From positions 372,001 through 436,000 of the forward strand of contig NZ_JH600070.1 of the NCBI RefSeq assembly GCF_000245015.1: a stretch of 64,000 nucleotides of DNA, written 5' to 3'. The DNA is from Beggiatoa alba B18LD (GTDB taxonomy: Bacteria; Pseudomonadota; Gammaproteobacteria; Beggiatoales; Beggiatoaceae). The notes under the pieces are model-generated. The model saw only the letters and a program-made list of their open reading frames with translations. It had not been told where the DNA came from and made no database searches. The translations under genes and the position numbers were made by a program. Shown in pieces: positions 27,381 to 35,895 of this stretch (within the stretch, counting starts at the first letter, position 1; the number at the start of each line of letters is the position of its first letter).

Positions 27381-29189
27381 TTGGAAAAATCTTACAATAA
27401 AAATATACACTTACTCTATAGTCCTACCTTAGCTTGTAACCTTGGTTGTCAATACTGTTACCTTGGCGGACAAACCAGCATTGCACCCATCAAAAAAGAC
27501 GCAGAAAGAGCTGTCAGCACCTTAGAATATGCCTTAAAAAAATGTAGCGAAGAAAACATATTACCGTTTCATATTTCCCTACACGGAGGAGAAGTTACCC
27601 TCCTTGCTGATAACATCCTTGAAGACCTATTTAATCTCATTAAGCAACATTACGTTACAAACTTTGATGAAATCAATGCACTCGGTCATAAAAAATCTAA
27701 CCCTCATATAAAAACAAATTTGTATCGATTTGCAAATCAATTCGATTTGATGAAAAAACATAAGGTTTCTATCAGTGCCAGTATTGATTTACCGCTTTTT
27801 ATGCACGGAAAATACAGAACGACAAAAGGCGGAAAAGATTGGCTTAACTTAACGATAGATAATATAAAACTCCTTTCACAATACCCTTACAGCAAAAAAA
27901 TATCGTCAACCATTTCTAGCGAACATATCGAGCATATTGACCAAATGATTCAAGATATTTGGTTTATACATCAAGAATTAAATTTCGATATGACCAATTT
28001 TAATTTTATGTTTGCCTTTGAATCGGCGTTAAACAGTATTGATAAACAAGATAAAGTACTCACACCCGCCTCAAAAGAAGAACAATTATTTTTATATCAA
28101 AAACTGAAAGAAGCGTTTACGGGCACGGAATTAGAGGAAGGATTTAAACGAAATTGGTTTGATGAATTTAAACCGTCTTACTGTACAAATGCATTCAACT
28201 GTGGCGAAAAATTTTATTTATTACAAAGTAATGGCTCTGTTTATTCTTGTGTTAGAGGTCAGGGCATAGAAGAGTTTTATTACGGTAATATCTTTGAAAG
28301 CTCCGTACAAGAAATATTGGATAACGGCGCAAGAAAAATCAGTGAAATTCATCAAAAATACGGGATGAATGCTGACTGTTCAGGCTGTAACAACTTATTA
28401 ACCTGTAACACAGGATGTGCTGTTGTAAAATTTCAACGTTCAAGCGCGAAGTCTTATACTTGTGAATTACAAAAGGAAATCTATAAAGACAATCCTTATT
28501 CTTATCCAGCGTCTCCAGAAGAGGAACAAAAAGCCTATTCAAAATATTACACAAGAGAGATGCACCCTTATTTAATTGAAAAACAGGCAATAGAACCTTC
28601 TTTAGTTTTTCCGAATGATTTAAACGAAAATAAAAACTTTTTGTTAAATTTGATAGAAGAAGATGAAGTATTACAAAAACTTTATAGTAATAAGTCTTTT
28701 ATACTTGAGCTTAATGATGAGGTTTTAAATTTAGAATCTCAAATCTTAAAAACGGATAATGATTTTTATACCTTATCTTCAGAAGATAAGATTATTATTC
28801 ATTTTCCTGTGGATTTGATGACTGTGAATTGTGACGAAACCGTAAAAAATACGCTTTATCTACAAATGCTCAACCATAATTTTGTTATTTATGGAGATGA
28901 AAAAAGGAGTAAACAACAGCATTTATTTACTTATCAGATATACAGCTCAATGTTGAAAAAAAGCACAGTTTTAGGCGACGATTACTTTATGTTTGACCTA
29001 AAAGAACTTATTTATTTACATAAAGAACTTTATGAACAGGATGTTTTAAATAACCTATTTTTTACGACCTCATTTTTAAGAGATTATCATTATAACAAGC
29101 AGAGAAATAATGCTTTTTATCATATACAGGCAGTGAATTTACCTTTTCAAAATTTTGAGTTTTTTTATCTCAATGAAAGAGAGGATTAA
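27381..29189 (+). CDS. Radical SAM/SPASM protein, candidate peptide-modifying enzyme
   Basis: This 602-residue protein holds the radical SAM cluster motif CNLGCQYC at about residues 19-26, the SAM-binding SLHGGEVTLL and, at about residues 330-365, a SPASM-type cysteine array (CSGCNNLLTCNTGC, then YTC). That architecture is typical of maturases of ribosomally made peptides and of sulfatase maturases. About 200 residues follow the SPASM region, including an acidic helical part with no motif I recognise. The start is TTG, as no in-frame ATG lies upstream before a stop. The next gene begins 3 bp after its stop and is a small protein with a poly-Asn tail, the likely substrate. The whole stretch is AT-rich. 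Confidence 0.88.
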   Translation: MEKSYNKNIHLLYSPTLACNLGCQYCYLGGQTSIAPIKKDAERAVSTLEYALKKCSEENILPFHISLHGGEVTLLADNILEDLFNLIKQHYVTNFDEINALGHKKSNPHIKTNLYRFANQFDLMKKHKVSISASIDLPLFMHGKYRTTKGGKDWLNLTIDNIKLLSQYPYSKKISSTISSEHIEHIDQMIQDIWFIHQELNFDMTNFNFMFAFESALNSIDKQDKVLTPASKEEQLFLYQKLKEAFTGTELEEGFKRNWFDEFKPSYCTNAFNCGEKFYLLQSNGSVYSCVRGQGIEEFYYGNIFESSVQEILDNGARKISEIHQKYGMNADCSGCNNLLTCNTGCAVVKFQRSSAKSYTCELQKEIYKDNPYSYPASPEEEQKAYSKYYTREMHPYLIEKQAIEPSLVFPNDLNENKNFLLNLIEEDEVLQKLYSNKSFILELNDEVLNLESQILKTDNDFYTLSSEDKIIIHFPVDLMTVNCDETVKNTLYLQMLNHNFVIYGDEKRSKQQHLFTYQIYSSMLKKSTVLGDDYFMFDLKELIYLHKELYEQDVLNNLFFTTSFLRDYHYNKQRNNAFYHIQAVNLPFQNFEFFYLNERED

Positions 29190-29192
29190 ATA

Positions 29193-29627
29193 ATGAGTCA
29201 ATTACAAAAAATAGCTTTTACGATAGATAGATTTCTTAACTCTTTGTCGATAACAGATTCTGAGAAAAGATTGAAAATAGAGAAATATCTTGTAGGTTGG
29301 CTTTATAGCGAAAGAGATTTTAAAAATTTTGTTATTTATCATCGAAAAGCACTGTTTTGCTATCACTATAAAACAAGAATAAACAGTTTTCTTTTGTCTG
29401 ATGCAACGGAACAAGAAACTATCTTTTGTAACGGCAATAAAATATCTGTTATTAATAACATGGTTGATTTTACACAACGCTCAGGTATTGTTATGTTAAG
29501 TTCTCTATACCTATCTTCTTTCACATCTTTTCCCACTGAAAACCGTTTCAGTGTCGGGCTTAGTAATAATAACAACAATAACAATAATAATAACAACAAC
29601 AATAATAATAATGGCAGTAATGGGTAA
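29193..29627 (+). CDS. Small protein with a C-terminal tract of 16 asparagines; candidate RiPP precursor
   Basis: This 144-residue protein has a helical N-terminal region (IAFTIDRFLNSLSITDSEKR and following) and ends with FSVGLS, then 16 consecutive Asn and GSNG. A GAGG site precedes the ATG, and the gene lies 3 bp after the radical SAM gene and 6 bp before a membrane protein gene. The Asn codons mix AAT and AAC (nine or more alternations are not one pure triplet run), which argues for selection on the amino acid rather than fresh slippage. A leader-plus-repetitive-core layout next to a SPASM enzyme fits a precursor peptide. Its length is large for a precursor, so another role is possible. 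Confidence 0.65.
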   Translation: MSQLQKIAFTIDRFLNSLSITDSEKRLKIEKYLVGWLYSERDFKNFVIYHRKALFCYHYKTRINSFLLSDATEQETIFCNGNKISVINNMVDFTQRSGIVMLSSLYLSSFTSFPTENRFSVGLSNNNNNNNNNNNNNNNNGSNG

Positions 29628-29633
29628 TAAAAT

Positions 29634-30131
29634 ATGGTTAATAGAAAACCTTTACATTTTAGATATAATCATAAAGATCTAAATAATGTAAACCTTAAAT
29701 TTAGACACGTATTTATATTTTTTATTGTTATCTTTGCTTTTTGCAGCAACCTGCCATATCCACATCCATTCTTATTATTTTTATTCATATGTTTTATTAT
29801 AATTTATCCACTGTATCTATCACATAGAAGAGCAATTCCATATAAAATATATATAGAACAACGATATTTTGTTTGTGGAAATACACTTTTATATTATAAA
29901 GATATTACTAAAATACTCATTACCAATTCGGATATATCTATTTACTCAACTTGTAATCCTAAGATTTTTAAAATAGAAAAAGATTTGTTTCCTACAAATG
30001 CCAGAAAACCAGAAAAGATTATTAATAATAAGAATAAAAAATTTAACTCAGTCGTTGATAAAATTATCAATAATATCCTTAAGGTTTCTTCAGTACCAAT
30101 TGAAGACCATCGCACAGTTCCCCCCACTTAA
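29634..30131 (+). CDS. Small membrane protein of the radical SAM operon
   Basis: This 165-residue protein has two adjacent hydrophobic segments (HVFIFFIVIFAFCSNLPY and FLLFLFICFIIIYPLYL), then a basic stretch and a soluble C-terminal domain with beta-like text (YKIYIEQRYFVCGNTLLYYK). The layout resembles two-helix proteins with a PH-like domain but no family is claimed. The 6-bp gap from the poly-Asn gene makes co-transcription almost certain. It could be an export, immunity or anchoring partner for the peptide; this is inference from position. Confidence 0.65.
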   Translation: MVNRKPLHFRYNHKDLNNVNLKFRHVFIFFIVIFAFCSNLPYPHPFLLFLFICFIIIYPLYLSHRRAIPYKIYIEQRYFVCGNTLLYYKDITKILITNSDISIYSTCNPKIFKIEKDLFPTNARKPEKIINNKNKKFNSVVDKIINNILKVSSVPIEDHRTVPPT

Positions 30132-30200
30132 AACGGTGTTTTACCCGTTTCTATCCAAAATCAAGATTCGCTAGATTGAAAAAATAATAATGCGCAAAAA

Positions 30201-30251
30201 AAGCAATCATTGAAGCTATTACACTTATCAATATCTTATTTGTGATTGCTT
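30201..30251. other. Inverted repeat between the radical SAM operon and the HipA-like gene
   Basis: AAGCAATCA (30201-30209) and TGATTGCTT (30243-30251) are separated by 33 bases and preceded by a run of A. It could act as a leftward-facing terminator or as an operator for the HipA-like operon that starts 34 bp on. Confidence 0.35.
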
Positions 30252-30285
30252 AGTACTGCCAAAAATTTTATTTCAGCTTAACATT

Positions 30286-31026
30286 ATGATAGACATCATT
30301 GAAATTTTTAAGCGTTCTGCTCAAGGGGCAACACAACCCTATATTTGTCGTGGTAGCGATGGCAATACTTATTTCGTTAAAGGTAAGAATGCTGGAGCAC
30401 GTAGTTTGATTTGTGAATGGATAGCAGGATGTTTAGCAAAAAACTTACAGTTACCAATTGCACCATTTTCTATTGTGAATGTATCTGAGCATTTAATCAC
30501 CAGTGAAGAATATAGAGCATTAGGTACAGGACTTGTCTTCGGCTCGCAAAAAAAAGCAGGTATTGAAGAACCCAGAAATTTACTCCCAACTTTTTATAAC
30601 GATATTCCTATTGCGTTACAACAAGATATTTTTGTATTTGATTGGTGGATTAGAAATATGGATCGGACATTGTCTGAATATGGTGGAAATGCAAATTTAT
30701 TATTAGAAGAACAGAATAATCAGAAACATATTTTTATCATTGATCATAACTTGGCATTTGATTCAGACTTTTGTGTACATGATTTCATGGCTACGCATAT
30801 TTTTAGAGAACAAGGCAGACACATCTTTGCTGATAAGCAAAAACAAATTATTTATAAGCAAAGATTTAATGACGCGCTTCAAGATTGGGAAAATATTTGT
30901 AGTATGATTCCTCATGAATGGTGGTTTATTGATGAAGAACAAACCTTAAATGTTGATTTTGATAAGACACTCGCTTATCAGCAATTACTTGCTTATCAAT
31001 ATGATACTTTTTGGGACGTAATATGA
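30286..31026 (+). CDS. HipA-like kinase-fold protein (HipA_2 type)
   Basis: This 246-residue protein matches the small HipA-related family: YFVKGKNAGARSLICEWIAG near the N-terminus, FDWWIRNMDRTLSEYGGNAN (catalytic-loop-like RNMDR...GGNAN) and FIIDHNLAFDSDF (metal-binding Asp). It lacks the N-terminal domain of classical HipA. It is coupled to a DUF3037 gene by a 4-bp ATGA overlap (31023-31026). This pair recurs in bacteria and is suspected to be a toxin-antitoxin or stress module; the target of the kinase is unknown. Confidence 0.85.
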   Translation: MIDIIEIFKRSAQGATQPYICRGSDGNTYFVKGKNAGARSLICEWIAGCLAKNLQLPIAPFSIVNVSEHLITSEEYRALGTGLVFGSQKKAGIEEPRNLLPTFYNDIPIALQQDIFVFDWWIRNMDRTLSEYGGNANLLLEEQNNQKHIFIIDHNLAFDSDFCVHDFMATHIFREQGRHIFADKQKQIIYKQRFNDALQDWENICSMIPHEWWFIDEEQTLNVDFDKTLAYQQLLAYQYDTFWDVI

Positions 31027-31451
31027 AAAAAATTGTTTGTCAGTATGCTGTTGTGCGTTTTATGCCCATGATTGAAACAGAAGAATTTATTAATATTGGG
31101 GTTATATTATTAGCACCCCAACAGCGTTTTTTTGGGTTTAAATTAGTAACAAAGCGTGTAGGACGTATTAGGCATATGTTTGGTAAAAAAGTACGTGATA
31201 CTTATCGATTTGCGAGAAAAGCAATTCTTGAAAAAGAGTTGTCTGGATTTAAAGAAATTTTACAAAAATATTGGCAAGAAAACTGTTCAGATATAAAGGC
31301 AAGTGATTTTGCAAAACGCCAGTTTTCTGAGTTTATTCGTCCTCGGGAAACGATGATACGTTTCAGTGAATCTAAAGTTATTTTATCTGAGGATGAAGAA
31401 AAAGCTTTAAATGAGATTTTCCAGTTTTATGTTGAGCGAGAGCTCAAATAA
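31023..31451 (+). CDS. DUF3037 family protein, partner of the HipA-like protein
   Basis: This 142-residue protein begins KKIVCQYAVVRFMPMIETEE and continues FINIGVILLAPQ, the characteristic start of DUF3037. The ATG at 31023 overlaps the upstream stop, so translation is coupled. The function is unknown; the constant pairing with a HipA-like kinase suggests it is the antidote, regulator or substrate of that protein. Confidence 0.85.
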   Translation: MKKIVCQYAVVRFMPMIETEEFINIGVILLAPQQRFFGFKLVTKRVGRIRHMFGKKVRDTYRFARKAILEKELSGFKEILQKYWQENCSDIKASDFAKRQFSEFIRPRETMIRFSESKVILSEDEEKALNEIFQFYVERELK

Positions 31452-31514
31452 AACCGTTATTTATCTGCATAATTTGTTTGAATCAAGATTTTTGGCGTTA
31501 ATCCGATTCTACTC

Positions 31515-31702
31515 TAACCTAAGTTCGGCGAGTTTCTTTTAAAAAGACAACAGCTTGTCTGAATCAGGATTCACAGGATTTTCAGGATTAGCAGGATTGA
31601 AAAGTGTCAGCAGACCTTTTCGTGTGTTCCTACAGACCTGCTAGGTTTTTAAAACCTAGCAGGTCTCTGTTTTACTTTATAAAACTCGCCGAACTCAGAT
31701 TA
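31515..31702. repeat. Family 1 palindromic repeat, copy F
   Basis: This 188-bp copy has both terminal inverted repeats (TAACCTAAGTTCGGCGAGTT and AACTCGCCGAACTCAGATTA). Three CAGGATT units (near 31569-31596) and the CCTGCTAGG hairpin (31637-31664) remain, but the opposite-reading arm is deleted. Confidence 0.85.
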
Positions 31703-31706
31703 CTCT

Positions 31707-31743
31707 AAAAAAAGCCCTGTTTTATAACATAATAGGGCTTTTT
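31707..31743. terminator. Bidirectional terminator downstream of pqqE
   Basis: AAAAAGCCCT and AGGGCTTTTT flank a 14-base loop, with A runs before and T runs after. It ends the leftward pqqCDE transcript at 31760 and could also stop readthrough from DUF3037. Confidence 0.8.
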
Positions 31744-31759
31744 CTATTTCTAACCTTTT

Positions 31760-32887
31760 TTAACTCGCCTTAATAAATTCCTTAGAATTTTTAGGATTAC
31801 GAAACACAAGCGGGGCTGCGTTACTGTTTATCTGTTCTCGAGAGTTAATCACTTGCATGATTTTTTCGTGTTCGGGCGAGAGACTGCAAACAGGGTCAGT
31901 GTTGGTCGGGTCGCCTGTGAATAGGTAGGCTTGACAGCGACATCCACCGAAATCTTTCGTTTTTTCAGGGCAAGAGCGACAGGGTTCTTTCATCCATTCG
32001 TCACCACGAAACCAGTTAAATGCTGGGGATTCGCGCCATATCCAGTCGACGCTGTGGTCGCGGACATTGGGAAATGTCATATTTGGCAGTTGGCGGGCTG
32101 CGTGGCAGGGGAGGGCTAAACCGTCGGGGGTGATGGTGAGAAATACCGCGCCCCAGCCGTTCATGCAGGCTTTGGGACGTTTTTCGTAGTAGTCGGGGAC
32201 GACGTAGTACAGTTTCATTTTGCCTTTAAGTTTGGCTTGATACTCGTGGGCAATGGCTTCGGCAGTTTGCAGTTGGGCAAGGGTTGGTAGTAAGTAGTCG
32301 CGGTTGACCCATGCCCAGCCGTAGTATTGGGTGGTGGCGAGTTCTACGTAATCGGCTTGTAGTTCTACTGCTAATTGAATGACTTGTTCAATTTGTTCAA
32401 TGTTTTGGCGGTGAAGTACAAAGCAGAGTACCATCGGGTAGCCGTTTTTTTTCACTTCTCGTGCCATGTCAAGTTTGTGTTGAAAGGCATCCGTTCCTGC
32501 AATGAAGTCGTTAAGTTCTTCACTGCTGGCTTGAAAGCTGACTTGTATGTGGTCTAGCCCTGCGTCTTTAAAGGCTTTAACCCGTTCTGCATCCATGCCA
32601 ACGCCTGAGGTTATCAGGTTGGTGTAGTAGCCCATGGCACGGGCTTCGCGGATTAAGATTTCTAGGTCTTGTCTAACGAGTGGTTCTCCGCCTGAAAAGC
32701 CAAGTTGTGTCGCACCCATGGCGCGGGCTTCGCGGAAGACTTTGAGCCATTCTTCTGTATTTAGCTCGTTTTTGGTTTTGGCAAAATCTAAGGGGTTTGA
32801 GCAGTAGGGACATTGTAGGGGACAGGCGTATGTCAGTTCTGCGAGTAGCCAGAGGGGTTTTGCGTTATTTGATACTAATCCAGCCAT
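31760..32887 (-). CDS. pqqE: PqqA peptide cyclase
   Basis: PqqE is a radical SAM/SPASM enzyme that, with the chaperone PqqD, forms the Glu-Tyr carbon-carbon bond in the PqqA peptide, the first step of pyrroloquinoline quinone synthesis. The cluster motif [13 protein letters not shown] lies near residue 22, [11 protein letters not shown] follows, and the C-terminal auxiliary-cluster cysteines include CMNGW, LPCHAA and [18 protein letters not shown]. At 375 residues it is normal length. It overlaps pqqD by 23 bp and is the last gene of pqqCDE. Confidence 0.97.
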   Translation of the reverse strand: MAGLVSNNAKPLWLLAELTYACPLQCPYCSNPLDFAKTKNELNTEEWLKVFREARAMGATQLGFSGGEPLVRQDLEILIREARAMGYYTNLITSGVGMDAERVKAFKDAGLDHIQVSFQASSEELNDFIAGTDAFQHKLDMAREVKKNGYPMVLCFVLHRQNIEQIEQVIQLAVELQADYVELATTQYYGWAWVNRDYLLPTLAQLQTAEAIAHEYQAKLKGKMKLYYVVPDYYEKRPKACMNGWGAVFLTITPDGLALPCHAARQLPNMTFPNVRDHSVDWIWRESPAFNWFRGDEWMKEPCRSCPEKTKDFGGCRCQAYLFTGDPTNTDPVCSLSPEHEKIMQVINSREQINSNAAPLVFRNPKNSKEFIKAS

Positions 32888-33140
32888 GTTCTTGTGCTGC
32901 CTTTAGAAATTCATGAACATCTTGCACGATAGCCTCCCCCCCTTGGGGGAATGCGGTTTGTAGGTCTTGCACAATGTCACTGACTGTGCGTTGCCCATTA
33001 CATCGCTGGAGGATTTCGCCTGCGGTGGGGTTGAGTTGTACCATGCCTTCGGGGTAGAGGATGACAAAGCATTGTTGGGCTTCTTCCCATTGAAAGCGGT
33101 GCAGGGGGGCGATGCTGATAATGTGATGGTTTTCTATCAT
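32865..33140 (-). CDS. pqqD: PQQ biosynthesis peptide chaperone
   Basis: This 91-residue winged-helix-like protein binds PqqA and delivers it to PqqE. The family text [32 protein letters not shown] and a C-terminal [11 protein letters not shown] is present. It overlaps pqqC by 4 bp (ATGA type) and pqqE by 23 bp, so the three are tightly coupled. Confidence 0.95.
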   Translation of the reverse strand: MIENHHIISIAPLHRFQWEEAQQCFVILYPEGMVQLNPTAGEILQRCNGQRTVSDIVQDLQTAFPQGGEAIVQDVHEFLKAAQEHGWISIK

Positions 33141-33877
33141 GGTTGTTGGGGAATATTGAAGTAGGGAGGCATATCAGCGACGTAGGCGAGGTGCATGGCA
33201 TCGAGCATCGTCCATAAAACATCGAGTTTAAATTGGAGGATATTGAGGGCGCGTTCTTGTTGTTCGCGGGTGGTGAAGTAGTCTAGGGTGACTTGTAAGC
33301 CTTGTTCAACATCGCGTCGGGCTTCGGTAAGACGTTTGCGGAAATAGAAGTAGCCTTCTTTGTCTATCCATTCGTAGTATTGTGGCCAGTTGTCTAGGCG
33401 TTTTTGGTGAATTTCGGGGGCAAAGAGTTCAGTTAGGGAGGAGCAAACAGCTTCTTGCCATGGGGCTTTACGGGCGAAATTGACGTAGGCATCAACGGCA
33501 AAGCGGACACCTGGTAGGACATATTTAAGGGAGGTGATGTCTTCGCGGGTCATGCCGCAGGCTTCGCCGAGTCTTATCCATGCTTCGATACCGCCTTCGC
33601 TGTCGCCTTGTCCGTCGTGGTCGAGGATGCGTTGCACCCAACCGCGCCGTACTTCGCGGTCTGGGCAGTTTGCCATGACGTTGGCATCTTTAATGGGGAT
33701 GCTGATTTGATAGTAGTAGCGGTTGGCAACCCAGCCTTGTACTTGTTCTTTGGTGCATTTACCGCTGTTCATGGCGATGTGAAAGGGGTGATGGATATGA
33801 TAATACGCACCTTTGGCGCGGAGTTTTTCGGTAAATTCTTCACGACTCCACGGTAAACGGTTTTCTAGTTGTGTCAT
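33137..33877 (-). CDS. pqqC: Pyrroloquinoline-quinone synthase
   Basis: PqqC is a cofactor-free oxidase that carries out the last ring closure and eight-electron oxidation to PQQ. The 246-residue protein has [20 protein letters not shown], the [17 protein letters not shown] stretch and ILDHDG. The ATG at 33877 has a strong AAAGGAG site; an upstream in-frame start at 34003 would overlap the preceding gene. pqqA and pqqB are not adjacent, and I looked for a short pqqA-like peptide between 33878 and 33960 without success. Confidence 0.96.
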   Translation of the reverse strand: MTQLENRLPWSREEFTEKLRAKGAYYHIHHPFHIAMNSGKCTKEQVQGWVANRYYYQISIPIKDANVMANCPDREVRRGWVQRILDHDGQGDSEGGIEAWIRLGEACGMTREDITSLKYVLPGVRFAVDAYVNFARKAPWQEAVCSSLTELFAPEIHQKRLDNWPQYYEWIDKEGYFYFRKRLTEARRDVEQGLQVTLDYFTTREQQERALNILQFKLDVLWTMLDAMHLAYVADMPPYFNIPQQP

Positions 33878-33947
33878 GGTATAAGCTCCTTTGGGGGTAA
33901 AAAGGGAAATTTTAGCAAGATTTTTTATAGTAGAGCGGTTTTGCCAT

Positions 33948-34262
33948 TTAACCGCCACCACGTTGATAGGCTTGGTGAAATTGGCGTATAAAATCGTGCA
34001 CAAAACGGGGGGAATAGCCTTTAAATGTCAGGGTAATATGTGTTACGGGTAAACAAATCAGGGCAATGCGTCTTTGTGTTTCGGGAGACAGTGTTATCGT
34101 GAGTTGTTGGTTATTTTCTTGACGTGTAATCGTATTACCTTGTTTTTGATAGAGGCAGTCGTTAAAAGCTTGGTGAAATGTGCGGAAGAAATCATGATGC
34201 GAAATGCTCATTTCATAGCAATAAGTCATCATGTTTTCTGTCGCTAGGTAAGGGTTAGACAT
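33948..34262 (-). CDS. Hypothetical protein upstream of pqqC
   Basis: This 104-residue protein starts [20 protein letters not shown] and ends in [18 protein letters not shown]. Its start overlaps the end of the DUF6976 gene by 8 bp, and its stop lies 70 bp upstream of pqqC. The middle reads as beta strands ([20 protein letters not shown]). No family is recognised. The position suggests it is co-expressed with the DUF6976 protein and perhaps pqqCDE. Confidence 0.65.
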   Translation of the reverse strand: MSNPYLATENMMTYCYEMSISHHDFFRTFHQAFNDCLYQKQGNTITRQENNQQLTITLSPETQRRIALICLPVTHITLTFKGYSPRFVHDFIRQFHQAYQRGGG

Positions 34263-35229
34263 ATTTTAATTCTAAATAAACAAGGGTTTGGTTAAGCAAT
34301 TGGTAGGCAATTTCACCAAAAGTCATAGGGCCTGTAATGGGTAACGTTTTTTTGCCTTCTAATTCTGAAAATAGGTAGTTTAGGATGCAGTTGCAGGCAA
34401 AAACGGGTTTTGCATCTTTTGGAAAAGCTTGTTCAAACGCTTGAATATAATTAGTTAATGGTTGTGCTAATCGGTATTTAACTTGTTTGAATACAGGTGC
34501 ATAAAGATGTACAACGCCTGTTTTTTGGTCTATGGCTTGAAAGCTGACGTTTACTAAAGCACCACAGTAATCTGCAATTAATGGGTAGCGTATATCGGCT
34601 TTTTTGTGAGTAATATAGTCAGCAAAACGCCATTTTTGTCCATTAACTATGCATTCTTTGACCATAAAGCCTTCATGTTCAAAGGTAATTGCGTCTGTTT
34701 CATCAGGTCGAAATAGGTTAAGAATGTGAATTAATGCCATGATGTCAGCGGGTAAGGTTAAATGCATGGCAATGGCGTGTTGGTGCGAACTATTGCCCGT
34801 TTCTCCATTAAAAATAATGGGTAAACGTTCACCAAATTCGTCTAAATGTACGCCCGCAATCCAACCAATAATCGGTTTTAAAAATAAGTTGGAATAACTG
34901 GGCGCATTGTGGGCATAAGTGATGTGGGCAGAACTGAACGCTGGAATGATAAGCAGTGTAAAACCATTGTTTGGCGCGTCTTGTGGAATTTGTGCGAGTG
35001 AATTTTTATCGTATTCGCAAATATGTATTGCAGAAACTTCGGCAGGGGCTTCTGTCGCAAAAATTAGCTGTTGTGTGCATAATCCCCCTGCTTCGCTCAT
35101 AAAATAGGGGATGCTACCCCCTATCCATTTACCTTGTGGCAGTTGACGTAATAGATTTTCATCCCCTGCCAAAAACAGCGTTTTTCCCGCTCGAATGGCT
35201 TCTTGCGCTTGTTCTACTGTAATTAACAT
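34255..35229 (-). CDS. DUF6976-like protein
   Basis: This 324-residue protein begins AGKTLFLAGDENLLRQLPQG, then WIGGSIPYFMSEAGG, and ends TGPMTFGEIAYQLLNQTLVYL. I recognise these segments from a family of unknown function (DUF6976), and the end recalls FIST-type sensory domains. A CNCILNYLF motif holds two cysteines near residue 277. It is translationally coupled with the 104-residue gene and lies upstream of pqqCDE. No reaction is known. Confidence 0.7.
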   Translation of the reverse strand: MLITVEQAQEAIRAGKTLFLAGDENLLRQLPQGKWIGGSIPYFMSEAGGLCTQQLIFATEAPAEVSAIHICEYDKNSLAQIPQDAPNNGFTLLIIPAFSSAHITYAHNAPSYSNLFLKPIIGWIAGVHLDEFGERLPIIFNGETGNSSHQHAIAMHLTLPADIMALIHILNLFRPDETDAITFEHEGFMVKECIVNGQKWRFADYITHKKADIRYPLIADYCGALVNVSFQAIDQKTGVVHLYAPVFKQVKYRLAQPLTNYIQAFEQAFPKDAKPVFACNCILNYLFSELEGKKTLPITGPMTFGEIAYQLLNQTLVYLELKYV

Positions 35230-35279
35230 ATTCTCCCCCTTTAGCTGTTCTTTTTTAATACGTTATTATTTTAGGTGAT

Positions 35280-35537
35280 TTACAACGAACTACCATTTCT
35301 TATTTTTTGTTCACTGCCAAAAATTGCCTGAATATCCTGTTCTAAAATGGGTTCGTAACGTGTAAAAAACGAGTGAATTTCGTTAATACATTTGTCGATA
35401 TTTTCGGCGGAATTATCAAGTTGTGTTGAGCGAATGACCCGCGCCAACATCATGCTGGCAGGAACAACCTGACATTTATAGCCTTTTTGTCCTGTCACAA
35501 GTAACCGCCATAGCGGTTCTGATTTATCAGGTACCAT
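35280..35537 (-). CDS. Hypothetical small protein
   Basis: This 85-residue protein starts at an ATG 8 bases after a strong GGGAGG site. It begins VPDKSEPLWRLLVTGQKGYK and holds two cysteines, with a helical C-terminal half (IDKCINEIHSFFTRYEPILE). No family is recognised. It lies 50 bp upstream of the DUF6976 gene on the same strand and probably starts that transcript. Confidence 0.6.
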   Translation of the reverse strand: MVPDKSEPLWRLLVTGQKGYKCQVVPASMMLARVIRSTQLDNSAENIDKCINEIHSFFTRYEPILEQDIQAIFGSEQKIRNGSSL

Positions 35538-35895
35538 GCAATGCACCTCCCTTTTACGCTAGTTACTTTTCCATCATACTCAGCACATGAAAACATTTAG
35601 TTTTAATAAGTTATGTGCGAACCAATTTTTTTTAATATTGGTGCGGGAAAAGCAGAATAGCTGGCGTATTTTATTTTTTCCAATGTGGATGAGTTGTTGG
35701 GGGGCGTTATTTGACTTTAGAGAAGGATGCAACTTTTGTACAAGTCTTTTAACGCTAACCCATTCATGATTAAGTATAGAATAGCCTGATATTGTCATGA
35801 GTTTTCTATTATCAGGCAATGAATTAATAACGGATTTGTCTAAATATGCATGATATTAGCGTTACTTCCCTAATATGCTGCTATTGTGTTTTAAC
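35538..35895. other. Gene-poor gap
   Basis: About 350 bp of AT-rich DNA lies between the 85-residue gene and the PP2C gene. Open frames on both strands of up to 79 codons overlap each other and have no ribosome sites or family resemblance, so none is called. Confidence 0.4.

Noticed and set aside
29366-29602. Leftward frame with a leucine run opposite the poly-Asn gene
   Set aside because: It is the complement of the Asn codons and lacks a ribosome site; the rightward gene fits the operon.
33878-33960. Possible pqqA peptide gene before pqqC
   Set aside because: No short frame with the ExxxY motif was found on either strand.
35580-35819. A 79-codon leftward frame and an overlapping 60-codon rightward frame
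   Set aside because: They overlap on opposite strands, have no ribosome site and no recognisable family; composition is like intergenic DNA.
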